A stretch of 37,563 nt of DNA, taken from positions 1 through 37,563 of the forward strand of contig CAOJUX010000011.1 of assembly GCA_948444795.1 (NCBI GenBank), written 5' to 3'. A program made the translations under genes and the position numbers. The DNA comes from an uncultured Erysipelotrichaceae bacterium (lineage in GTDB: Bacteria > Bacillota_I > Bacilli_A > RF39 > UBA660). This document shows positions 1 through 7,795 of this stretch, in pieces; the stretch's first letter is position 1, and each line of letters opens with the position of its first letter. The notes beneath the pieces were generated by a model. The model saw only the letters and a list, made by a program, of their open reading frames with translations, ran no database searches and was not told the origin of the DNA.

Positions 1-121
1 CTTTATATTCACCATTTTTTAAATAATGAATATTATAATCATATACATATGCAGTAAATGTACCATCATCATTCAAAAAATGTTTCTCTCTTTCTTTTCT
101 TAAATTAATTAATTCTTTCAT
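1..121 (-). CDS. Partial CDS, N-terminus of phage or surface protein
   Basis: The first 40 codons of a minus-strand gene run off the left edge. The start is ATG at 121, with AGAAAGGA seven or so bases upstream. The visible N-terminus begins MKELINLRKERE and continues through a DGTFTAY segment to IHYLKNGEYK. From family memory, this style of opening (KELxxLRxxxSKxFLNxDGTYT, then IHY) is seen in large repetitive surface or RHS-like and phage-borne proteins, so a long secreted or tail-associated protein is possible. It follows the gp10-like gene by 12 bases and is probably co-transcribed with it. The function cannot be fixed from 40 residues. Confidence 0.55.
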   Translation of the reverse strand, partial: MKELINLRKEREKHFLNDDGTFTAYVYDYNIHYLKNGEYK

Positions 122-133
122 TTTATTTCCTTT

Positions 134-688
134 CTAATTTGTTCTTTTCCACATATAGCAAGTAATATAAGGTGGTAAATTATTATGTGCTTGATCTCCT
201 CCTGTATTTCTACTGTTTTGGTTAAATGAAGGGTTTCCAGTACCAGTTATACAAGGTGTCCAAGCACCACTACCACTAACACTAGCAACTGTATTTTCAA
301 TATCATGTAAATGAGAATGACTAGGCATTTCATTCACAGTTAATTTATGAGTTTTTTCTCCCCCTATTTTATTTGGAGTATTAAATTCAGTTTGATCTTC
401 ATCTAAGCCAAATAAACAACGACCTTTTATTCTTTCCCAACTCCCACCAAAATAATTAGTAGGATTTGTTCCATTTGTACTTATATAAATAGATCCTACT
501 GGATATAACATATTAATAATAGGCTGAATAGCATTAATTGATTGAACATTTATATTGCCTAAATTATCAATTGAAAAATTATTATTTTTTGATGTAATAC
601 ATTCAACTGTTAGTTTATTTATATCCAAATTTACCTTTCCATTTTCTTTTGTAAAATTATCTTTAAAATACAATTCATTTAAATTCAT
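134..688 (-). CDS. Phage tail/baseplate protein, gp10 C-terminal-like
   Basis: A 184-residue protein whose C-terminal two thirds match the domain found at the end of T4 gp10-type baseplate proteins and many Firmicute phage tail proteins. Visible hallmarks are YPVGSIYIS, FGGSWERIKGRCLFG, the GGEKTHKLTVNEMPSHSH segment and the terminal NNLPPYITCYMWKR. The first 60 residues are a variable linker that probably attaches to the rest of the particle. The SD AAGGAGGAGAAAGAA before ATG is strong. The likely role is a structural part of a tail fibre or baseplate. It lies downstream of a phage-type regulator and just upstream of a partial surface or tail gene, so this edge is probably a prophage or prophage remnant. 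Confidence 0.8.
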   Translation of the reverse strand: MNLNELYFKDNFTKENGKVNLDINKLTVECITSKNNNFSIDNLGNINVQSINAIQPIINMLYPVGSIYISTNGTNPTNYFGGSWERIKGRCLFGLDEDQTEFNTPNKIGGEKTHKLTVNEMPSHSHLHDIENTVASVSGSGAWTPCITGTGNPSFNQNSRNTGGDQAHNNLPPYITCYMWKRTN

Positions 689-721
689 TTCTTTCTCCTC
701 CTTTTAATTGTATTTTTATTT

Positions 722-750
722 CAAAAAATAAAAAACGCTATCAGCGTTTT
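722..750 (-). terminator. Rho-independent terminator after the ArpU-like gene
   Basis: On the minus strand, AAAACGCT and AGCGTTTT form an 8-bp stem around a 3-base loop, followed by a T-rich tract. The hairpin overlaps the TAA stop of the regulator gene, so the gp10-like gene probably needs its own promoter or readthrough. Confidence 0.8.
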
Positions 751-1249
751 AATTTAAATCTTGAAATGCAAACCAAGTTTTAACAATACAACTCTTTTTT
801 ATATTTTGAAGAGTATTACGGCAAATATTTAGTTTTTCACTAATTATTTCTTCACTAATTCCTGAGAAAAAAGTATCTACTAGATATATAGATTCTTGTT
901 CTGTTAATTTAGGTGACAAATTCACAAGACATTCGTAAAAATCATAAGCCCAAATTTGTTCATCTACATTTTTGGCAACAGCTAATGAAGTTTTATCATT
1001 ATTACCAGAATGTACTTTAGTTACATTAAAAGAACTTGAAGTAATATTATAATTGAAAGGAAATTTATAAAGATATTTAACATCTTTGTAACGATTAAAA
1101 TATTTTTCTACTTTTTTACGTGTATCTTTTATATCATATTTATCATAAATATCTTTTCGAAGTAATTGCGCATATTTATCATATTTTTTAGATTCAGAAA
1201 GTATGATATTGGGTAATTCTAAAATCATATCAAAAGTTAAAATATTCAT
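749..1249 (-). CDS. ArpU/sigma-like phage regulator
   Basis: About 166 residues. The C-terminal 50 residues (SPKLTEQESIYLVDTFF onward, then EEIISEKLNICRNTLQNIKKS) look like a sigma-70 region 4-type helix-turn-helix, and overall length and layout fit the ArpU-like late-gene regulators of Firmicute phages. The rest is charged and helical with no enzyme motif. An upstream ATG is in frame at 1258, but the SD AAGGATGA fits ATG 1249 better. Its likely role is activation of late phage genes. The identification rests on the HTH and on the neighbouring tail gene, so another phage regulator is possible. Confidence 0.55.
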   Translation of the reverse strand: MNILTFDMILELPNIILSESKKYDKYAQLLRKDIYDKYDIKDTRKKVEKYFNRYKDVKYLYKFPFNYNITSSSFNVTKVHSGNNDKTSLAVAKNVDEQIWAYDFYECLVNLSPKLTEQESIYLVDTFFSGISEEIISEKLNICRNTLQNIKKSCIVKTWFAFQDLN

Positions 1250-1330
1250 ATAAATCATCCTTTTTTAATATTACCAAAATTTGCCATTTATTCTAATAAA
1301 AAAAATTAGTAATGTCAATATTTCTTGATT

Positions 1331-1374
1331 AATTAAAAAATGAATCAATCCTTTCTGAGAATTAATTCATTTTA
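1331..1374 (-). terminator. Probable terminator after the oxidoreductase gene
   Basis: On the minus strand, AAAATGAAT and ATTCATTTT form a 9-bp stem with a partly paired interior, followed by TTTTAATTAAT. It lies about 60 bases past the stop of the Gfo/Idh/MocA gene. Nothing else recognisable is present between 1250 and 1435. Confidence 0.6.
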
Positions 1375-1435
1375 CTTAATTATACTTATATTTTTATTAA
1401 AGTCTATCCCAAACATTGTATAAATTTTGTATGAA

Positions 1436-3157
1436 TTATTTAAGACGCTTTATAACTTTATTAATATTTAAAATATTTATCATAATTTTTAATTTAATGC
1501 CATAAACTTTAGCCATATATTTATTTTTAAATTCTTTATAAAATAAGGTACTAACTATTTCCTTAGTTGTATTAATACTTAAATAAACTTCAAAACTTTT
1601 TCTTTTCGTCATGTAGTTAACCAGTATTGCGCATGTATACATTTGTTTTAATAATTTATACTGACTAACGCATATTTTATTCTGTTTAAAATTATCATGA
1701 TTTGAATAGACTTTTAAATCTTTTAATTTAAATGGATAAATATTTTTCCCTTTTAAATTTATAATTTCTACTTTTTTATTTCTCTTATAATCATTATAAA
1801 CACTTTTAGCAAGTGCTGTTAAAAGTTCAATACTTAGAGCTTGATCTTTAACATCACTTTTTTTACATTTTCCATTCAAAAAATTTGTTAGAAATATTTC
1901 TCTTGCAAGTTCATTATATCCTAAAATATTTTGTTTTTCTTTATCTTTATATAAATTACCTAACGTTACTCTTTCATATGGGGATCCTCCAATGATATCA
2001 GTATTACGATAAATATCTATATCAAAATGTTCTAAACCGCCAGTTGCTTCTTCAATATTATTATCAGAAAGACGATTATTAATTTCTTTGGATTGATAGC
2101 TGTGAACTTGAATATTTAAAAGCGTTCCTACTTGGATATTTATTCTTTCATGTCTAACACGACCATTTTCTTTATAGAAATTTCTAGTTTCTATCCATCC
2201 TCTTCGAGAAAATCCTAAATGTAAAAGATTTAAATTTACATTAGTTATAGTTTGATTATTATAATTTGTAAATTTCATTAAACTATATAAATTCTTTTCA
2301 CCATATTTGTTAAAATTTGGAATTCTTTTTTGATAAAAATCAGGAATTTTTTGATTTTTAAATATTCTATTATAATCATCACTATTAAATATATTTGCCT
2401 CATCATTGGGAGTTAAAATATTAGAATAAACTTCCCCCTTAACAATTCTCTTGGTTTTAGTAAGTTGATTATTAATTTTTAAAAATTCGCTTAACAAATC
2501 AATAAAATGATAGCCACTATGAAATAATTTACCGTATCCATATTTATATGGATGATTTTCTTTATCTAAGTCATGAGCCATTTCCCAAGCTCCATCACAG
2601 TGATATATATCTATATAAGTAATAGGGATTTTATATTTAGAAACTACATCATTTAATATTTTTTTGATATATTCATATCCTTTATGATATTGTCTTTGAC
2701 ACATAACTTTACATATTGCTTTAGATTTATTTGCTAAAGATAATATATTATAATATTGCTTCCTCGTTTTACTAATACTTTTTTTATTTAACATATTTTT
2801 ATTTACTGTAATTGGTTTATCTGTAAGTACATGAATATTATTTTTTAAAGCAAATTCTAGATACATGTTATGAGCCTTAGGTTCTGTCGAAATTATAATA
2901 TGAGTTATTTCTAAAGTCTCACATATTTTTTTTAAATTATCAAATATTTTAATTGGTAAGTGAACATTATCTTTATATTTATCATCTAAAGTAAAAACTG
3001 GAGTATTTTTAAAATTATTTTCTTTTAAATAATTTTTTATGTTATCTTTTTTAGAATCTAATTCCACCACTAAACCTAGGTTAATCTTATACTTTTTAAA
3101 ATAATTCAGATAAATTCTTTTAGCATGCGGTCCCATACCAATTAAAGCTATTTTCAT
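1436..3157 (-). CDS. Gfo/Idh/MocA-family NAD(P)-dependent oxidoreductase
   Basis: A 573-residue cytosolic protein. The N-terminus is a Rossmann fold with the glycine motif GMGPHAKR at residues 7-14. A DKP at 113-115 corresponds to the family's EKP motif, and SGYHFIDLL (H216) lies in the expected catalytic helix of the second domain. The family oxidises or reduces sugars, cyclitols and related compounds with NAD(P). The substrate cannot be read from the sequence. The chain is much longer than the usual 330-400 residues: there is a long internal insertion and about 100 extra C-terminal basic residues. SD GAGGAGAG precedes ATG 3157. The LysR gene just upstream may regulate it. Confidence 0.8.
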   Translation of the reverse strand: MKIALIGMGPHAKRIYLNYFKKYKINLGLVVELDSKKDNIKNYLKENNFKNTPVFTLDDKYKDNVHLPIKIFDNLKKICETLEITHIIISTEPKAHNMYLEFALKNNIHVLTDKPITVNKNMLNKKSISKTRKQYYNILSLANKSKAICKVMCQRQYHKGYEYIKKILNDVVSKYKIPITYIDIYHCDGAWEMAHDLDKENHPYKYGYGKLFHSGYHFIDLLSEFLKINNQLTKTKRIVKGEVYSNILTPNDEANIFNSDDYNRIFKNQKIPDFYQKRIPNFNKYGEKNLYSLMKFTNYNNQTITNVNLNLLHLGFSRRGWIETRNFYKENGRVRHERINIQVGTLLNIQVHSYQSKEINNRLSDNNIEEATGGLEHFDIDIYRNTDIIGGSPYERVTLGNLYKDKEKQNILGYNELAREIFLTNFLNGKCKKSDVKDQALSIELLTALAKSVYNDYKRNKKVEIINLKGKNIYPFKLKDLKVYSNHDNFKQNKICVSQYKLLKQMYTCAILVNYMTKRKSFEVYLSINTTKEIVSTLFYKEFKNKYMAKVYGIKLKIMINILNINKVIKRLK

Positions 3158-3228
3158 AAAAAAACTCTCCTCAAAAAATTTAACTATATTCTATGTATTT
3201 TTTTGAAAAAAGTAAAATATCAATTTTT

Positions 3229-3260
3229 TATATAGCTATTCATAAATGAATAGCTATATA
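3229..3260. repeat. Perfect 15-bp inverted repeat with 2-base spacer
   Basis: TATATAGCTATTCAT, AA, then the exact reverse complement. It lies about 70 bases upstream of the oxidoreductase ATG and 72 bases past the LysR stop. Neither strand gives a clean T-tract after the stem (only TTTC on the plus strand). It may be a terminator for the LysR gene or an operator for the oxidoreductase gene. Confidence 0.7.
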
Positions 3261-3331
3261 TTTCAATATCTGTCATATTATAAGATTTATGTTTTTTACG
3301 TCACAGTAAATATCTGATAAAATATACTTTA

Positions 3332-4192
3332 CTATCTTTTTAAAAGCAATTCTACAAATTCTAAAGCTACTTTATTAGTTTTTTTTGAATATACTATCCC
3401 AAATGGATTAATTGGTAATTTTTCTTTTAAATTTAATTTAATTAGATTAGTATCATTAATTTCTTCCTCAATAAAATATCCAATAAAATTACTTTTTAAA
3501 ACAATATCTATCATTAATTTGGAATCAGGCATTTGCATTTTAGGTTTTAAAATAATATTATTATTTTGCAATACTTCATCTAACATTTGTCTTCTTCTTG
3601 AAGCACCAGGAATAATTAAATTATATTTTGATAAATCATGTAACGATTTAATATTTTTCTTGTTTTTTTCATAAAAACTTTTATTACAAGCAAAACAAGT
3701 ATTAAATTGAGACATAGTTTTAATTTCAAAACCATCTTTCTCAGTAAAATTTATTTGAGGAATATAGTCAATTAAAACGTCAATTCTATGATTTAATAAA
3801 TAATTATTTAAATTAGAAGCACTATCAGTAATTATTTTAATTTCTATATTTGGATGACTATTATAAAAAGCACATAAATAATTTGCAAGTATATTATCAG
3901 CAATATTTCTTGTTGTGCCTATAACTATAGTTTTAATCTCATTATCATAATTTAAATTATCAAAAACTACTTTAAGCTTATTAAATAATTGTTCTCCATC
4001 ACTAGTAAGTGAAATACCTTTATTTGATCTATTAAGTAATTTTAAATTTAAAATATCTTCTAATTGTCCAACATTTCTACTTAAACTTGGCTGAGAAGTA
4101 CAATTATTTCTTGCAGCTTTAGAAAAACTTTTATTACAAGCTACTATATAAAAATCATATAAAAGCGGAAGATTATTTCTTAAATTTAACAA
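3332..4192 (-). CDS. LysR-family transcriptional regulator
   Basis: A 286-residue protein with the standard LysR layout. A winged HTH occupies residues 8-65, with NKSFSKAARNNCTSQPSLSRNV as the recognition region. The effector-binding domain follows, from IVIGTTRNIADNIL to the end. It starts at TTG 4192, supported by AGAGGTGA six bases upstream; no better ATG is near. It has its own promoter (see 4219-4247). LysR proteins usually control a neighbour and respond to a small metabolite. The downstream oxidoreductase gene, in the same direction and preceded by a large palindrome, is the obvious candidate target. Confidence 0.88.
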   Translation of the reverse strand: MLNLRNNLPLLYDFYIVACNKSFSKAARNNCTSQPSLSRNVGQLEDILNLKLLNRSNKGISLTSDGEQLFNKLKVVFDNLNYDNEIKTIVIGTTRNIADNILANYLCAFYNSHPNIEIKIITDSASNLNNYLLNHRIDVLIDYIPQINFTEKDGFEIKTMSQFNTCFACNKSFYEKNKKNIKSLHDLSKYNLIIPGASRRRQMLDEVLQNNNIILKPKMQMPDSKLMIDIVLKSNFIGYFIEEEINDTNLIKLNLKEKLPINPFGIVYSKKTNKVALEFVELLLKR

Positions 4193-4218
4193 GATTAATC
4201 ACCTCTAAATTCCCGATT

Positions 4219-4247
4219 ATCCTAACATATACTTATACTTATGTCAA
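4219..4247 (-). promoter_or_regulatory. Sigma-A promoter for the LysR gene
   Basis: On the minus strand: TTGACA (4247-4242), a 17-base spacer, then TAGGAT (4224-4219) preceded by TATGT, an extended -10. Transcription would start near 4212, giving a short leader to TTG 4192. It lies between the SNF2 gene stop and the LysR start. Confidence 0.75.
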
Positions 4248-4255
4248 ATCATAAT

Positions 4256-7200
4256 CTACTGAATTTGTCCTAATAAATTCTTTATATCTTCTTCTGTTAA
4301 AGATGTTAAATTATTTGAAGAAGTATTGCCTTCTATTAGATTTTCACTTAATATTTTCTTTTTTTCTTGTAACTCTATAATCTTTTCTTCAATAGTTCCA
4401 TTAGTTACTAATTTAATTACATTAACTGTATTTGCTTGTCCTATTCTATGAGCCCTATCAGTAGCCTGATCTTCTACTGCAGGATTCCACCAAATATCAA
4501 GATGAATTACAACATCCGCTCCAGTTAAATTAAGACCAGTACCACCAGCTTTTAAAGTTATTAAAAAGCAATTAGTATTATCTTTATTAAAAGCTTCGAC
4601 AAGCATTGCTCTATCTTTAGATTTAACATCACCATTTATAGTATAACTAGATATACCATGATTATTAAACATTTTTTTAACATTTTCCAAAACTCTTTTG
4701 AAACTACTAAATATTAATATTTTATGCCCATTAGCAATATTTTCTTTAACAATTCTTAATAATTCCTCAAGTTTTATTGCCTCGCCATTATAATTAGTAT
4801 AAAGAACATTTGGATCTATACATAACTGACGTAATTTTGTAAGCAATTGTAAAATTTTCATTCTCGATTTTTGAAAACCACCATTTTTTATCAGTTCATC
4901 CATCTCTTTTTTGGTATCATTAAGCACTTTAACATATAATTTTTTTTGAACATCAGGCAGATCAATATAAACTTTATTTTCTATTTTTTCTGGAAGAGAT
5001 TTAATTACATCTTTTTTCTTTCTTCTTAAAATAAAAGGAGATATTTGATAATTCAAAGTTTTAAGTATTTTAATTCCATCCTCATCAACATCTTTAATAT
5101 TATATTTTTCTCTAAATTTTAAAACATTATGCAAATATCCTGGCATAATAAAGTCAAAAATACTCCAAATCTCTGTTATATTATTTTCAACGGGTGTACC
5201 AGTTAGGGCTATTTTACATTTGGCTTTGATTTTTTTGATTTCTTTAGTCATTCCAGCTTGATAATTTTTTATATTTTGGGCCTCATCTACAACACAAAGC
5301 TCAAAATCAATTTTTTCGTATTCATCATTATCATTTCTAACAAGCCCAAAACTAGTAATAAAAATATTATATTTATCTCTATTTTTAAATATTTCTTTTC
5401 TCTTAGATTTAACATCAGCAACAGTAACATATTTTAAATCTGAAGCAAATTTTTGGAATTCTTTTTGCCAATTATAAACTAATGCTGTTGGTACAACTAT
5501 TATTATTTTGGCATCTTTTTTAAGACTTAAAATTTGCTTAATAAAACTAATAGTTTGCAAACTTTTCCCAAGCCCCATTTCATCAGCAAGAATTCCACCC
5601 ATATCACATTTATATATAGTAGTAAGCCATTTAACTCCTTCTTTTTGATAATCTCTCAAAATCTTTTGGTCCATCTCATCAAAATCAATTTTAAGATTTT
5701 TATATTTTTTAAATTTTCTAATAAATTCATCAAATAAATTATTAGTTTTAATATCTTTATAAACATTTTCTTTCAAACTATCAATATACAAAGCACGATA
5801 CTTTGGTATTTCGGCATTACCACTATTTATATCATTTTGATTAAGTTCTAAATCTGTTATTAAATTATTTAATTCTTCTAATTTACTATTTTCACTTAAG
5901 TTTAAAACACTATTATTTTTTAATTTATAATATTTTTTATTAGATTTTAGAGCTGCAAATACACTTGATAACTCATCTTCATCTATTCCATCAGCTTTAA
6001 AAGAATATGACAAGATCCCATCTTTTCCAATTGCAAAATTATTGCTTGTATCAACATTCTTTTTAAAATTAGTATCATCTATTTTTTTACTTGTAAATAT
6101 TTCATACTTTAAAGCAAGGGTATTTAATATTTCATCTAAAAAATAATAATATTCTTGATCATCTTCTAATACTAGTTTCTTATCACTTACCACAAAACCA
6201 TATGATAATAATTCATCTATAACATTACTTTCATATTCATTATCCCTTAAAACATTATTTTGTTCAAAATAAGATATTTCCACATCATCATACGAAAATA
6301 TAGGTTTACATACTAAACGAGAATATAATATATCAAAATAAAGCTTTGCTTTAACAGATGATGGTATTTTAATATTTTCAATTTTTTCATCAATTATTAT
6401 ATTTTTCTTAATTTTATTTAAAAGACCATCTTTAAATTCATCAATATATTCTTCTCCAAATTCTAAGTGATTTATATTGTTATCAGCAAGTAAATTAATA
6501 TATTTTACTTCATCATCTTTTAATATATAAATATTATTTTTATAAAAAATAAATTTATTGTTTGGTGGCAAAAATATATAATTTTTTAAATCATCAATAT
6601 TTAATACATAATTACCCTTACTTTTAGTTAGATTAAAATTAGTAGGTAATCCCTCTTTCACTTCATTTATCTTATAATCTTCATAATCTATTGTAAAAAT
6701 TATTTTAATTCCTCTAAAATTTTTCAAAATATACAATACATCTTTAGAACTTGCAAAAATATCATTGTAATAATTAGATGGCATATTATCAATATAATCA
6801 AATAAATTTAAGCATTCCTCATCAAAATAATGTTTATCTGAGCTATAAGTTAAATTTCTGCCAAAATAATGTTCAAAATCATTAGTTAGATTATCATAAA
6901 AAGTTGAAAATTTATTTCTAGTAGATATTGTATATTTTCTTTTATTACCAATTTTTAATTTCAAAAAATATCTTGACCCATAAGATTGAATTATAATTTC
7001 AACATCTAATTTTTCTCTAACTGTTTTATTAATTTTCATATTATTTTTAAAAGCTTTCAAAATTTCTTTAGAAATAGCAAGTTCATCTACTATTTCATTT
7101 TCTACAATTTCACTAAAAAAATTTATTAAAACTGCCGCCACATGTTTACAAGTTTTTTTACTCTTAAACTGAGGACAATTACAAGAGAAACTTTTAATAT

Positions 7201-7384
7201 CTTCTCCATTATTATATATTTTTACATCATAATAAGAATAACCAGAAGATGATTTCACTTTAAAAATATGAATAAATTGCAAGTCTTCTTTATAACAATT
7301 TATATAATTAATATTACGATAAGAATACATTCTTCCTTTATAAAATGATTCATATCCTACTAATTTACTAATTTGATTATACAT
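4256..7384 (-). CDS. SWIM zinc finger SNF2-family helicase/ATPase
   Basis: A 1042-residue protein. Residues 68-81 carry a SWIM zinc finger (CxC at 68/70, CxH at 79/81). A long bacterial SNF2-associated region follows, then the two RecA lobes of a Swi2/Snf2 ATPase. Visible motifs are DEMGLGKSLQT (Walker A), VVDEAQ (DExx box), ALTGTPVEN (motif III), FILRRKKKDV, and in lobe 2 KAGGTGLNLTGAD and DRAHRIGQ (motifs V and VI). Such proteins translocate on double-stranded DNA and remodel protein-DNA complexes; the partner in this host is unknown. Start and upstream stop are one base apart (TAATATG), suggesting translational coupling to the 7386-7748 gene. No defect is visible in the motifs. Confidence 0.93.
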   Translation of the reverse strand: MYNQISKLVGYESFYKGRMYSYRNINYINCYKEDLQFIHIFKVKSSSGYSYYDVKIYNNGEDIKSFSCNCPQFKSKKTCKHVAAVLINFFSEIVENEIVDELAISKEILKAFKNNMKINKTVREKLDVEIIIQSYGSRYFLKLKIGNKRKYTISTRNKFSTFYDNLTNDFEHYFGRNLTYSSDKHYFDEECLNLFDYIDNMPSNYYNDIFASSKDVLYILKNFRGIKIIFTIDYEDYKINEVKEGLPTNFNLTKSKGNYVLNIDDLKNYIFLPPNNKFIFYKNNIYILKDDEVKYINLLADNNINHLEFGEEYIDEFKDGLLNKIKKNIIIDEKIENIKIPSSVKAKLYFDILYSRLVCKPIFSYDDVEISYFEQNNVLRDNEYESNVIDELLSYGFVVSDKKLVLEDDQEYYYFLDEILNTLALKYEIFTSKKIDDTNFKKNVDTSNNFAIGKDGILSYSFKADGIDEDELSSVFAALKSNKKYYKLKNNSVLNLSENSKLEELNNLITDLELNQNDINSGNAEIPKYRALYIDSLKENVYKDIKTNNLFDEFIRKFKKYKNLKIDFDEMDQKILRDYQKEGVKWLTTIYKCDMGGILADEMGLGKSLQTISFIKQILSLKKDAKIIIVVPTALVYNWQKEFQKFASDLKYVTVADVKSKRKEIFKNRDKYNIFITSFGLVRNDNDEYEKIDFELCVVDEAQNIKNYQAGMTKEIKKIKAKCKIALTGTPVENNITEIWSIFDFIMPGYLHNVLKFREKYNIKDVDEDGIKILKTLNYQISPFILRRKKKDVIKSLPEKIENKVYIDLPDVQKKLYVKVLNDTKKEMDELIKNGGFQKSRMKILQLLTKLRQLCIDPNVLYTNYNGEAIKLEELLRIVKENIANGHKILIFSSFKRVLENVKKMFNNHGISSYTINGDVKSKDRAMLVEAFNKDNTNCFLITLKAGGTGLNLTGADVVIHLDIWWNPAVEDQATDRAHRIGQANTVNVIKLVTNGTIEEKIIELQEKKKILSENLIEGNTSSNNLTSLTEEDIKNLLGQIQ

Positions 7385-7385
7385 A

Positions 7386-7748
7386 TTACTTAATATTTCT
7401 TTCTTTATTATCTTCTATATTACAGTCCATTGCTTCCATAATATTAATTATATCAGAATCTTGTTTTAAATTATCTCCTAAATATAAATATAAAGTTTCT
7501 AATATTATTTTGGCTGATTCCACTACTTTATTATATAATTCAAAGGCTTTATCACAATATACAGGATCTTGATAATACTCTTTATAAAAATTACTAGAAG
7601 CTATTACTTCCTCTATTACTAAATTAAATGCTCTTAAAACTATTTCTTTATCACTTCTTAAATTATAACTGCATTCTAAAAGTTTTGTAGGATCCATACC
7701 TACAGCTTTTAAAGCAATTTCTTTTTGAAAAATTAAATTTTCACTCAT
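7386..7748 (-). CDS. Small hypothetical protein upstream of the SNF2 helicase
   Basis: About 120 residues, mostly alpha-helical and acidic, with no signal peptide or membrane segment and no motif I recognise. A longer reading starting at 7760 is possible, but GGAGG followed by five T's points to ATG 7748 (MSENLIFQKE). It ends one base before the SNF2 start codon, so the two are very likely co-translated. It may be a partner or regulator of the helicase. That is inference from position only. Confidence 0.7.
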   Translation of the reverse strand: MSENLIFQKEIALKAVGMDPTKLLECSYNLRSDKEIVLRAFNLVIEEVIASSNFYKEYYQDPVYCDKAFELYNKVVESAKIILETLYLYLGDNLKQDSDIINIMEAMDCNIEDNKERNIK

Positions 7749-7795
7749 AAAAACCTCCACATTTGAAATAATACTATAACATAATTTTCAAATTA

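Noticed and set aside
5534-5737. Plus-strand ORF inside the SNF2 gene
   Set aside because: Low-complexity AT-rich shadow of the helicase gene with no SD and no recognisable domain.
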